Of a stretch of 64,000 bases of DNA, positions 1 to 8,421 are shown in pieces. Where the stretch lies: the NCBI GenBank assembly GCA_964419255.1, contig CAYQOU010000014.1, positions 5,063-69,062 of the forward strand, written 5' to 3'. Both the position numbers and the translations under genes were made by a program. The notes beneath the pieces are model-generated. The model did no database searches. It worked only from the letters and a program-made list of their open reading frames with translations, and was not told the DNA's origin. Positions within the stretch are counted from its first letter, which is position 1. Every line of letters starts with the position of its first letter. Source of the stretch: CAZPHU01 sp964419255 (lineage in GTDB: Bacteria; Fibrobacterota; Chitinivibrionia; Chitinivibrionales; CAYFVL01).

Positions 1-941
1 ACCAGATCATCTCCGCTGTTATCTACCTTTATCGCCGAATCCGGATCGGCAAAGGTCGTATTATCCATCTGATAGAAAAAGGTATATACAAGCCATTCAT
101 CTGCAGTCTCTTTTGGAGAAGAACGTCTCATCCCCTTCGAGTCAAATGTCCCGGCTGCAAGATAAAACAGGGAATCATCGGTGATTGAAACCTCACAAAA
201 AAGGCTCTGCGGTTGATTTGCGTTATATAGATAATGAAATGTATGGCCCGCTCTCTCAAAAGAGTTGATGGACTTTGTAGTTGAATCTTGCAAATCCGTC
301 ATATAAATGCCGATCCATTCGATCGGTGGGTTTTCATTTGCTTTCATTATGGGTATCTTTCTGTTATACCTCACTAAGAAATTACTCCAGACCTCCAGAG
401 TTTTTCCCGATTTTGATTCGGCATGCATACTGATCATCGACCATTTATACAACGCCGATACTCGAGAAATGATCGATTCCAGGGAATCGGTTTGAGCAGA
501 TGTTAAGCGGTTGTAATCGCCATCAAGGGAATCCTCTACATACATGCATAGGGATTTTGCATGATTGTAAGCATCGCTCCCATCCGCCAGAATAGTATCC
601 GGTATAACAAATTCGACAGAGTATGAATCCGGCAAGTGTGATTGTGTGGATATTGTCTGGAGCGGCATTCTGTCTATAAGAGTTTCGGCATTTGTCACAT
701 GATCGTAGGAAATTTGCATGTCTCTGATTCTCATTACAGGATCTCCGGCAAAATGTATTGTCATGCCCACAGTATCTCCCGGAGATACGTCAGGTGAAGG
801 GGTGTAAACGGTGCTGATAACCCTAATTTTATCTTCTGTAATCTGCTCAAAGACCGGCTCATATATTCTGCTGCATTGACTGAACACAAGAAGCCCACAC
901 ATTATAAAACCAGCGCCGGCAAAACGTTTTAAAATTCGCAT
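1..941 (-). CDS. Putative lipoprotein, C-terminus cut by window edge
   Basis: An open frame on the minus strand starts with ATG at 939-941 and stays open for at least 313 codons to the window edge. The first 23 residues are a basic start (MRILKR), a hydrophobic stretch and LLVFSQC, which looks like a relaxed lipobox with Cys23 as the lipidation site. The start overlaps the end of the upstream TonB-dependent receptor gene by 13 bp, so the two are probably translationally coupled. By context it may be a surface or periplasmic partner of that receptor. I do not recognise the family; the rest of the chain is rich in Thr, Ser and Asp and looks like an exported beta-rich protein. The function is unknown. 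Confidence 0.75.
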   Translation of the reverse strand, partial: MRILKRFAGAGFIMCGLLVFSQCSRIYEPVFEQITEDKIRVISTVYTPSPDVSPGDTVGMTIHFAGDPVMRIRDMQISYDHVTNAETLIDRMPLQTISTQSHLPDSYSVEFVIPDTILADGSDAYNHAKSLCMYVEDSLDGDYNRLTSAQTDSLESIISRVSALYKWSMISMHAESKSGKTLEVWSNFLVRYNRKIPIMKANENPPIEWIGIYMTDLQDSTTKSINSFERAGHTFHYLYNANQPQSLFCEVSITDDSLFYLAAGTFDSKGMRRSSPKETADEWLVYTFFYQMDNTTFADPDSAIKVDNSGDDL

Positions 942-3859
942 GATAATCCTACCACTGGAACAGGAAAGACTGAAATGGGATTTCCTTTTGAATAATCATA
1001 ATACCAGTCAGTCAGCTCTTTGGGATTATAAACAGGCTCTCCATCACTGCCTTCTACAAACTGCAAAAGGTGAAGTGCATTAGTCAATTCTGCTCGAAGA
1101 GTAAAGATCATATTTTTCATAATGAATCTTTTCGAAAAAAGGAGATCTATACCAAAGTGAGAATCCGTTCGTTGCGAATTTTTTTCTCCAAGAGTGGGAA
1201 CATACCTCATTTCCGTCGCATTATAGCGCACAGCCAGAAGAGGGGTTTCCGGGAAACCGTCGGTATATTGAAATCGAGCCCCAAACTCCATGTTATTATT
1301 AAAAAGAACGGATGCATATATCTGTGCGTTGTGCATATTGTCCCGTCGATGGAGAACCATTTTTTGTTCGGTAAAGTCATACACCTCTGAACGGCCGAGT
1401 GTATAGGTTAATCCGTACCAGAATCGCTCTCCTCGCTCTTTTTTGAGCGCCAGCTCAATTCCGCGTTGCTGCGCTTTACCATCGGCGAAGATGGATACTT
1501 CAGAATCAAGCACAAGATCTTTTTGGGTAGGCAGGCGGGGAATATCCCATTGATTTTTAACATAAGCCCCAATTGTAGCCGTATGCCTGTCGGTTAGACG
1601 CAAATCATAGCCAAAAGTAAACTGATTGCCGCGAGTTACCGGAAGCTCTGGGTTTCCCCTCTGAGGATCAATAAGGGAGGTCCGATTCGACATATCCCTC
1701 CCGATGCTCAGATCGGACATGTCTTCAATTCTAGGTGCCTGGTTATGTGCTCCCAGACTTAAACGAGCAGTATGATTTTTCCAGGGCGAAACCATCGCTG
1801 ATACGTGAGCCGCAGCGGCAACCGAAAAATCTGTTTTAATCTGTTTTGACATGTCCCAGAATTCCGGCAACAGCCCACCATCAAATGAAAGACTTGGATA
1901 ATAATCGTACCGAACTCCCACGCCGATCGTGAAATCTTTCCATGGATACCATTGAGCGTTCAAATAGCTTCCATATGGCCCCAAATCAACATTTACAGTG
2001 TCATTCCATACTGTATCTGTAAGAGCAGCCACAAAAAGTTCATTATCTTTGTGCGTAGCCTCTATTCCCCAATCAAGAACAATTTCAGATGTCGGCTGCA
2101 TTGACAGCTCATTTCTTATAAAATTGTATACCGTCTCATTTCTGAGTTTTGAATATCCCCGATCAGAGCAGCTTGTGTGCGAAAAGCCGATCCCATACTG
2201 TGCTCTGTTTTTGATAATTTCATTAATTTCAGCTTTCCATATGAGATTACCGCTTACTAACCCCTTGCCAAATTTAAACGACTCCATTTCCGGGTCTTTT
2301 TTGGCGCTCCCCAGGTTTCTGCCGCCCCTAATGGTTAGTTTCATTGTGTCTTTTGCTAAAATAAAGAAGCCCGATACAGAATGCCCGGCAGAGGGTGCCA
2401 CATCCATTTTTACAAAAGCATCATGATAAGACGGCATGACATCGTATGGCAAAGGCTCCTCTGTAAACCTGCTATAAACTGCCTTAAACACCTTATCATA
2501 GTATGATTTAGTTCCAGAGGCCATAAAGGACAGTTTTGGATTCGGTTTAGATTCCAGGAAAAAGGAGGCTTCAGTTTCGCTAATATCAACAATTCCGTGC
2601 ATTCGTTCATCGCTGGCGCTTCGTGTATTTAGTTGAATGACACTTCCGACCGCATCACCGTATTTTACACCCAGGCCATTGGGAAAGTAATCCAGTGCTT
2701 CTATCATATCCGCATGGCAGAATGAGCGGGGATGTGTCAGGGGCAGATGAAAAAGATATGGAAGCTCGAAACCATCAATAAACACACGGGTATTCTGCTC
2801 ACCCGTGCCACGGATAATTAATTCGCTGGAGGAAAGACTTGCTCTGGTAATTCCAGGAAGAGTACGAAGAGCCCGCAGAACATCCTTACCCGCTCCGGGG
2901 ACATGTGCAATCTCAGCTGCAGAAAGAGAATATCCTTTTGCCAAATCCGGTTCATCACGCCCGTAAACCACTATTTCGTATGGGTTGTACCGTTTCCTCT
3001 CAAGCCGAATGTCCAATTCATCCTCTCCGTTTTCCTCCGGCAGAAACTCCTCTTCTTCATATATGTGGTATCCCGGGCATACAACCAATACACTGCACAA
3101 AGCAATCGGGACATATTTAAAGGAAAATCGCCCCACGGAATCAGTTTTCCCGATAAGCTTTCCTTCTTCATAGGTGTATCCGTCAAGTGCCCCGATTATT
3201 TTCAGAACTTTACTCATTGTGTTTTCTTGGTAAGCACCGGTGGTGGTATCCGGGTTTTGGGTTCCATTCGTTTTAAGGTCACCATCATCGTGTTCTTCAT
3301 TTGGCCAGATAGCCACGTACGCCTCTGGAACCGGATCCCGCGTACCCATCTCACGGATTTGGCCATCTAAATGCGAAAGCTTTATTGTCGAATCTATATA
3401 CATGGAGGGATCAAAAAAATACTCCCACTCCATTGAAACACTCACCGGCTCGCCATCTATAAGTATCGGCTCGAATGTTAGATCATACGCCGCCCGCGCC
3501 GCGTTTTGATCCAGTATTGAGTCGCACCCCTGTTCTATCTTGACTCGATCAACGCTACCATTTTCATCTATAGTAATGGTCAGCAAAACAGTCCCCCCGA
3601 TACCATTGAGGATACATTCGGGTGGGTAAACAGCCCGGGAAGCGCTGATCAGCTGTGGAGAAACAAAAAGGGATTCAGCAGAAGATTCTTCATTTTTTAA
3701 TGCACGGGAGGCAGAATCTGTCGATGTAGACGCTGAGGAGGCATTGGTATCCTGGATGGTTTTAATCTGAGTTGAGTTTTCATTCTGAGCCCCCGCCATA
3801 TGTATAACGCTCGAAAACCCTATTGCTAAACCGACAAAGCACTGTAAACGTATGTTCAT
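929..3859 (-). CDS. TonB-dependent receptor with built-in TonB C-terminal domain
   Basis: Predicted outer-membrane active-transport receptor of 976 residues. The frame extends further upstream, but ATG at 3859 opens a clean signal peptide (MNIRLQCFVGLAIGFSSV, cleavage near AGA-Q25), so I chose it. Residues about 70-150 resemble the TonB energy-transducer C-terminal domain (AVYPPE near 77-82, GTVLLTITIDENGSV). Next come a carboxypeptidase-regulatory-like beta domain (about 163-320), a plug (GAGKDVLRALRTLPGI, then ELIIRGTGEQNTRVFIDG) and a long beta-barrel. An ordinary TonB-dependent receptor has no TonB domain of its own, so the N-terminus is the odd part. It overlaps the downstream lipoprotein gene by 13 bp. 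The substrate is unknown. The receptor class is solid; the TonB-like domain is a motif-level call. Confidence 0.85.
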   Translation of the reverse strand: MNIRLQCFVGLAIGFSSVIHMAGAQNENSTQIKTIQDTNASSASTSTDSASRALKNEESSAESLFVSPQLISASRAVYPPECILNGIGGTVLLTITIDENGSVDRVKIEQGCDSILDQNAARAAYDLTFEPILIDGEPVSVSMEWEYFFDPSMYIDSTIKLSHLDGQIREMGTRDPVPEAYVAIWPNEEHDDGDLKTNGTQNPDTTTGAYQENTMSKVLKIIGALDGYTYEEGKLIGKTDSVGRFSFKYVPIALCSVLVVCPGYHIYEEEEFLPEENGEDELDIRLERKRYNPYEIVVYGRDEPDLAKGYSLSAAEIAHVPGAGKDVLRALRTLPGITRASLSSSELIIRGTGEQNTRVFIDGFELPYLFHLPLTHPRSFCHADMIEALDYFPNGLGVKYGDAVGSVIQLNTRSASDERMHGIVDISETEASFFLESKPNPKLSFMASGTKSYYDKVFKAVYSRFTEEPLPYDVMPSYHDAFVKMDVAPSAGHSVSGFFILAKDTMKLTIRGGRNLGSAKKDPEMESFKFGKGLVSGNLIWKAEINEIIKNRAQYGIGFSHTSCSDRGYSKLRNETVYNFIRNELSMQPTSEIVLDWGIEATHKDNELFVAALTDTVWNDTVNVDLGPYGSYLNAQWYPWKDFTIGVGVRYDYYPSLSFDGGLLPEFWDMSKQIKTDFSVAAAAHVSAMVSPWKNHTARLSLGAHNQAPRIEDMSDLSIGRDMSNRTSLIDPQRGNPELPVTRGNQFTFGYDLRLTDRHTATIGAYVKNQWDIPRLPTQKDLVLDSEVSIFADGKAQQRGIELALKKERGERFWYGLTYTLGRSEVYDFTEQKMVLHRRDNMHNAQIYASVLFNNNMEFGARFQYTDGFPETPLLAVRYNATEMRYVPTLGEKNSQRTDSHFGIDLLFSKRFIMKNMIFTLRAELTNALHLLQFVEGSDGEPVYNPKELTDWYYDYSKGNPISVFPVPVVGLSCEF

Positions 3860-4214
3860 GCGCTCACGACCGTTTTGTGAATATATGGAATGTAAAGTTG
3901 GAGGGTATACGCTCATGTTAAAATGTATATTGCTTTTGCGCACAATAAAAATGGGCTGGATAACAAAAAAAACCGATGGCAATCACGATAGCGATTGGAT
4001 TTGGATAACAAGAACAATGCGGGGAAAGGGGAAAATATATAGGTCTACCCAGGTCTCCGTACTCGAAACTCCATGATAACTTATGTGTGGGATATAGAAT
4101 TTGGCCTGTTGCGGCAGAGTAGGCTTTGATTCTCGCGACTTTAGCTTCTTAATATTATTACTGAAGTTAGAAGTGGTGGGGTAAACAGCTTTACCCCACC
4201 GAAAAAGTATATCC
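3860..4214. other. Intergenic region upstream of the TonB-receptor gene
   Basis: 355 bp with no convincing gene. It holds the hairpin downstream of nrdJ (4175-4200) and must hold the promoter of the receptor gene, although no clear -35/-10 pair was seen. A GATTCTCGCGACTT stretch near 4129-4142 resembles, on the minus strand, the 3' end of the dispersed repeat described at 17454-17573. That match is short and may be chance. Confidence 0.5.
4175..4200 (-). terminator. Perfect 11-bp hairpin downstream of nrdJ
   Basis: GGTGGGGTAAA (4175-4185) pairs perfectly with TTTACCCCACC (4190-4200) across a CAGC loop, 14 bp past the nrdJ stop codon. The minus-strand sequence after the stem is only mildly T-rich (ACTTCTAACTTC). 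It may therefore be a terminator without a classic U-tract or an mRNA-stabilising 3' hairpin. Confidence 0.6.
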
Positions 4215-6608
4215 TTACCCGCATTTGGAAAACCCGCAGCTGCGACAAACCGCACAGCCACCTTCATGCTCCATCATTCCACCGCATTCGGGGCATTGCG
4301 GACAGTGTCCCAGATCGACCTCCACCGCCTTGTAGTTTTCAGAGGATTCGGAGCTTATTGACGCTCCGGGAAGGCTGAGAGCTGCGTTACGCATGTGTTC
4401 CATTTCGTTTATCGCCTTTTCCAGCACCCGGGCGATCGCATCGGCGCAGGAAAGAATCATTTCTCCTTCACTCCAGGTTGGTACGGGACAGCGTATACCA
4501 CGAAGCTGCTCGACCAGAGATTTTGGATCCACACCCGAACGCAGAGACACCGACAGGAGACGCGCGACGGCTTCGGCATTGGATGCGGCACAACCTCCGG
4601 ATTTACCCATCTGAGTAAAAACTTCGCACAGCCCATACTCGTCGGAATTAATATTAACATACAGATTTCCACATCCTGTTTTGGCCTTGTAGGTACGGCC
4701 ATGAGTCACTCCCGGACGCGGTCGAGGATGGATACTTCCGGGACCGATATGTGAGATAACCGCTCCTCCATTCTGACCTTTCCCACTGGTTAGAACCTGA
4801 TTCTGCCGTGATCCGTCACGGTATACAGTCACCCCCTTACAATTCAACTCGTAGGCATACCTGAATACCTCTTCGACATCGGCGACCGTTGCATCGTTGC
4901 GGAAATTTACAGTTTTGGAAACTGCATTATCGGTGTATTTCTGGAAAGATGCCTGTATCGATATGTGCCACCGAGGCTCGATATCATGAGAAGTCACAAA
5001 AACATCCCGTATGCGTTTGGGGATACCATACACCTTGCATAAGCTTCCGGTATCGGCAACCATCTTCACCAGTTCCTTGGAGTAGAAGCCCTCCTGATGC
5101 GCAATTTTTTCGAACGCAGGATGAATCTCCAGCAAGTGCTCTCCATCAAGGACATTCTTTTCGTAGGCGATCGCAAACAGCGGCTCGATTCCGCTTGAAC
5201 ACCCGGCGATCATACTGATGGTACCGGTCGGGGCAATGGTTGTCACCGTTGCGTTACGCATCGGCAAACCATCTTTTTTGTCATATACAGAGCCCTCATA
5301 GTTTGGGAAAACACCACGTTCCTGTCCTAAAAATGCACTGACCTTATGCCCTTCGGCTTGGATAAATTTCATCACTTCCTCGGCGATGTTTGCCGCAGCA
5401 TGTGAGTTGTACGGAATCCCCAGTTCGATGAGAAGATCGGCAAAACCCATAACACCAAGACCGATCTTCCGATTACTCTTTGTCATTTTGTCGATCTCAG
5501 GCAGGGGATATTTGTTTACCTCGATAACATCATCCAGAAAGCGGACCGCGGTCGTGATAGTGTCGCTGAGTTTGGCATAATCGATTCTTTTCTCTCGATT
5601 CTCCTCCTTGATCATGCGAGCCAGATTGATAGAGCCAAGGTTACATGATTCATAAGGTAAAAGCGGCTGCTCACCACAGGGGTTGGTACTTTCTATCTGT
5701 CCCACATGGGGGGTGGGATTTGAGGCATTTATCCTGTCCAGAAAGACTATTCCTGGCTCTCCATTTTGCCAGGCAAGTTGAACAACCCGCTTAAACACTT
5801 TTTTTGCCTTAAGCTGCCCCACCACCTCTCCGGTTCTCGGATTACGCAGTGGATACTCCTCATCCCGCTTCAGGGCTTCCATAAACTCATTAGTTACACC
5901 AACTGAAATATTGAAATTCGAAAGGAACCCATCCCGCTCCTTCATCTCGATAAAATCCATTATCTCAGGATGGGTGCAGTTGAGAATCCCCATGTTAGCG
6001 CCCCTGCGCGTCCCCCCCTGTTTTACCGTCTCGGTAGCGATGTCAAACACCCGCATGAAACTAAGCGGCCCGCTGGACACGCCCTTGGTTGATTTGACCC
6101 GATCGTTCTTCGGCCTGACATTAGAAAACGAAAAACCGGTCCCTCCCCCACTCTTATGAATAAGCGCCGTATTCTTAACGGCAGTGAAGATATCCTCCAT
6201 CGAGTCCCCGATTGGCAGTACAAAACAGGCGGAAAGCTGCTGAAGCTCTCGCCCCGCATTCATCAGCGTCGGTGAATTAGGCAGAAAATCCATATTGGCC
6301 ATCATGGTATAAAATTTTTCGATCCAGATAGTAGTATTAACTTCGGGATCAAAGATTTTTTCGGCACCGGCAATGTTTTCAGCGACCCGATAAAATAACT
6401 CTTCAGGAGTTTCTACAGGATTTCCATTCTCATCCTTACGAAGATAGCGCTTTTCGAGAACCTTACGCGCATTATCGGAGATTCTGACCTTTTTCTCTAA
6501 AAGATGCGTTTTTAATATCCGAGTTTGCCCCTGTTGTGGGGATTCAGACTTCGAGACTGTTGACCGAACCGTTTTGCCGGCCTTGTCAATGGTAGCTTCT
6601 GGGGACAT
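4215..6608 (-). CDS. nrdJ: Adenosylcobalamin-dependent (class II) ribonucleotide reductase
   Basis: Reduces ribonucleotides to deoxyribonucleotides with a B12-generated thiyl radical, giving dNTPs independently of oxygen. The 797-residue protein shows the family's GGGTGFSFSNVRP loop, the NPCGEQPLLPYESCNLGS active-site segment and TIAPTGTISMIAGCSSGIEP. A TSCPD-type domain (KTGCGNLYVNINSDEYG, then GKSGGCAASNAEAVARLL) follows, and the C-terminus has paired cysteines (CPQCPECGG and CAVCRSCGFSKCG) that look like a zinc ribbon and the redox-active tail. Start: an AGGAG box lies about 8 nt upstream of ATG 6608. A good promoter lies at 6721-6749, leaving a leader of about 110 nt. No class I or III reductase lies in the window. 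Family call is firm. Confidence 0.95.
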   Translation of the reverse strand: MSPEATIDKAGKTVRSTVSKSESPQQGQTRILKTHLLEKKVRISDNARKVLEKRYLRKDENGNPVETPEELFYRVAENIAGAEKIFDPEVNTTIWIEKFYTMMANMDFLPNSPTLMNAGRELQQLSACFVLPIGDSMEDIFTAVKNTALIHKSGGGTGFSFSNVRPKNDRVKSTKGVSSGPLSFMRVFDIATETVKQGGTRRGANMGILNCTHPEIMDFIEMKERDGFLSNFNISVGVTNEFMEALKRDEEYPLRNPRTGEVVGQLKAKKVFKRVVQLAWQNGEPGIVFLDRINASNPTPHVGQIESTNPCGEQPLLPYESCNLGSINLARMIKEENREKRIDYAKLSDTITTAVRFLDDVIEVNKYPLPEIDKMTKSNRKIGLGVMGFADLLIELGIPYNSHAAANIAEEVMKFIQAEGHKVSAFLGQERGVFPNYEGSVYDKKDGLPMRNATVTTIAPTGTISMIAGCSSGIEPLFAIAYEKNVLDGEHLLEIHPAFEKIAHQEGFYSKELVKMVADTGSLCKVYGIPKRIRDVFVTSHDIEPRWHISIQASFQKYTDNAVSKTVNFRNDATVADVEEVFRYAYELNCKGVTVYRDGSRQNQVLTSGKGQNGGAVISHIGPGSIHPRPRPGVTHGRTYKAKTGCGNLYVNINSDEYGLCEVFTQMGKSGGCAASNAEAVARLLSVSLRSGVDPKSLVEQLRGIRCPVPTWSEGEMILSCADAIARVLEKAINEMEHMRNAALSLPGASISSESSENYKAVEVDLGHCPQCPECGGMMEHEGGCAVCRSCGFSKCG

Positions 6609-6720
6609 GGTAATGACTCCTAACGTTTTATCTTCTTATGATTCTTTTTCGAGTGGAAGCAGGCGTCGAACAGAATACATCAGCAAAACATACAATGGAT
6701 AGCGCCCGTCCGTGTCAGTT

Positions 6721-6749
6721 AAAATATCTATCCTAAATGGCAGTGTCAA
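6721..6749 (-). promoter_or_regulatory. Sigma-70-like promoter of nrdJ
   Basis: On the minus strand TTGACA (6744-6749) is followed after exactly 17 bp by TATTTT (6721-6726). This is a consensus -35 with a fair -10, pointing toward nrdJ and giving a leader of roughly 105-110 nt. Confidence 0.65.
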
Positions 6750-6763
6750 GTAGAAAACCTCTC

Positions 6764-6819
6764 CTTCATACAATATACGGTATAGCGAGCACACCTATTG
6801 CCCCACGGATTGTATGAAG
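6764..6819. repeat. Perfect 11-bp inverted repeat between nrdJ and prfB
   Basis: CTTCATACAAT (6764-6774) is the exact reverse complement of ATTGTATGAAG (6809-6819), with a 34-bp spacer. Pairing extends outward through CTCTC-like flanks with one bulge. It lies just upstream of the nrdJ -35 box and in the leader or promoter region of prfB, so it could be a paired operator or an RNA hairpin. The left arm continues as ATACAATATAC, loosely like an NrdR box, but the right arm does not. Confidence 0.6.
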
Positions 6820-6933
6820 AGAGCAATCACCATTATAGCTATATGCAATGGAGTCAAACACTTAAGCTTTTTCCCATCGCTAACAATAACTATATTTACA
6901 CACATTTGTGTCAGATCTGAAAGGAGATCGTCC

Positions 6934-8029
6934 ATGCCGGAAATTGATATGGAAAAATTGGGAGATTTTCGCAAAAGAATCCAAAATCTTAGGGGGTATC
7001 TTTGAAATAGATACCAAAAAAGAGAAGCTGCAAGCTCTGGAGGCAGAGAGCACCAGAGGTGAGTTTTGGGATGATCCCGATACCGCACAGAAGGTACTCA
7101 AGAAGGTAAAAGGGCTCAAATCTACTATAGAACCGTGGGAGAATGCGAAAACGGAGTGCGAAGATACCATCGACCTGATACAAATGGCTCAGGAAGAGCA
7201 AGATGAGGCCACTCTCAACGATCTGGTGCCTCAGATAGAGAAGCTGGAAAAGGAGATTCAGCACCTGGAGTTCGTTCGCAAACTCAGCGGAGAAAACGAC
7301 CGGCAATCAGCTATCTTCTCCATTCACAGCGGTGCGGGAGGGACCGAGAGCTGCGACTGGTGCGATATGCTTTATCGCATGTATGTCAGATGGATAGAAA
7401 ACAAAGGATTCTCCTATACAATTATAGACATCCTTCCCGGTGAAGAGGCCGGACTCAAGAGTGTTACTCTGGAAGTGGAAGGCGAATATGCGTATGGGCA
7501 TCTCAAAGCCGAATCCGGAGTTCACCGTCTGGTGAGAATTTCTCCTTTCGACTCCAATGCCCGCAGACACACCTCTTTTGCTTCGGTGTTTGCTTATCCG
7601 GTCATCGAAGAGGTTGATGATGTAGAGATCGAAGATAAGGATTTGCGTATCGATACCTACCGGGCAAGCGGGGCCGGCGGACAGCACGTCAACAAGACGG
7701 ATTCCGCTGTGCGAATTACGCATATTCCCACCGGCATCGTTGTACAATGCCAAAACGAGCGCTCTCAGATGAAAAACAGAGCAACTGCAATGCGTCTTTT
7801 GAAATCCAGGGTAAAACAGCTCTACCGCGAGCAGGAGGAAAAGGAGCGCAGCGACAAACTTGCAGATAAGAAAAAGATCGAATGGGGCAGCCAAATCCGG
7901 TCGTATGTGCTACATCCCTACAACATGGTTAAGGATCACCGTACCAATACTGAGACATCCAATACCCAGGCGGTTTTGGATGGGAATATAGATCAGTTCA
8001 TAGAAAACTATCTACTGCAGTTTCAATGA
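6934..8029 (+). CDS. prfB: Peptide chain release factor 2, programmed +1 frameshift
   Basis: Releases finished peptides at UGA and UAA codons. The first frame begins at ATG 6934 (AAGGAG box at 6921-6926) and encodes 23 residues, MPEIDMEKLGDFRKRIQNLR then GYL, ending at an in-frame TGA (7003-7005). Skipping one base continues as EIDTKKEKLQALE in the frame that ends at 8029, giving about 364 residues, normal for RF2. The joined protein carries the GGQ loop (RASGAGGQHVNKTDSAVR) and, upstream, the SPFDSNARRHTSFASV segment. The frame's other upstream extension (from 6908) is not the natural N-terminus. Low RF2 favours the shift, so the gene controls its own level. It converges on the STAS gene with a shared terminator. 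Confidence 0.95.
6991..7006 (+). promoter_or_regulatory. prfB +1 frameshift site
   Basis: The sequence reads AGG GGG TAT CTT TGA A: an internal Shine-Dalgarno-like AGGGGG (6991-6996), one TAT spacer codon, the slippery CTT (7000-7002) and the in-frame TGA (7003-7005). This is the classical RF2 arrangement, except that the base after TGA is A where E. coli has C. Confidence 0.93.
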
Positions 8030-8032
8030 TGG

Positions 8033-8055
8033 TAAGGGGGATTTATTCCCCCTTA
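8033..8055. terminator. Bidirectional terminator between prfB and the STAS gene
   Basis: TAAGGGGGA (8033-8041) pairs with TCCCCCTTA (8047-8055) around a TTTAT loop. The stem starts 4 bp after the prfB stop and includes the last codons and stop of the convergent STAS gene (8043-8045). Tails are only moderately T-rich on both sides. Confidence 0.7.
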
Positions 8056-8369
8056 TTTACGTCCGATCTGTTTTCAATGATCGTAAAGATTGTATCCAGT
8101 CGGGTCAATCGAAGCAGATCTTTCAAAACGGGCCGGGGGCTTAAAAGAAGGATCTCGATACTTCGCGCATCACATTTTCTCTTGGCATCAAGCAGAAGTT
8201 TTAATCCGCTCGAATCGCACTCACTAACCGCCTCAAGATCAAGGATGAGCTTTCTGGTAGTTTCTTGCGAAATGTAAGGCTCCAGCTCCTGTCGAATGCG
8301 GTCGGCATTACCAAAATGAAGCCTTTCACCGAAACGATACGTTCGTATAGCATCTCCAGTGCTCTTCAT
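8043..8369 (-). CDS. STAS-domain protein, anti-sigma factor antagonist-like
   Basis: A 108-residue single-domain STAS protein. It shows the beta-strand LILDLEAVSECDSSGLKLLLDAKRK, where DSSG is the region in SpoIIAA-type proteins that carries the phosphorylatable serine. Such proteins usually bind an anti-sigma factor or serine kinase and switch partners when phosphorylated, but no kinase or sigma factor gene lies nearby, so the partner is unknown. It lies 52 bp downstream of the GH106-like gene on the same strand. Its 3' end sits inside the terminator shared with prfB. MKSTGDAI is the only reasonable start. Confidence 0.8.
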   Translation of the reverse strand: MKSTGDAIRTYRFGERLHFGNADRIRQELEPYISQETTRKLILDLEAVSECDSSGLKLLLDAKRKCDARSIEILLLSPRPVLKDLLRLTRLDTIFTIIENRSDVNKGE

Positions 8370-8421
8370 TTTTCGGCTCCCTACATTTTTATCTGAGTAA
8401 AAACCTTCGATTTACAACCGT

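Larger units (their letters stand above)
6609..6933. other. Divergent nrdJ/prfB intergenic region
   Basis: 325 bp between two divergent genes. It holds the nrdJ promoter (6721-6749, minus strand) and a perfect 11-bp inverted repeat (6764-6774 with 6809-6819). A plus-strand promoter for prfB must also lie here but could not be picked out. The nrdJ leader shows no cobalamin-riboswitch layout and is too short for the usual one. Confidence 0.55.

Noticed and set aside
6609..6720. Cobalamin riboswitch in the nrdJ leader
   Set aside because: The leader is about 110 nt and lacks the usual long multi-stem B12 riboswitch structure.
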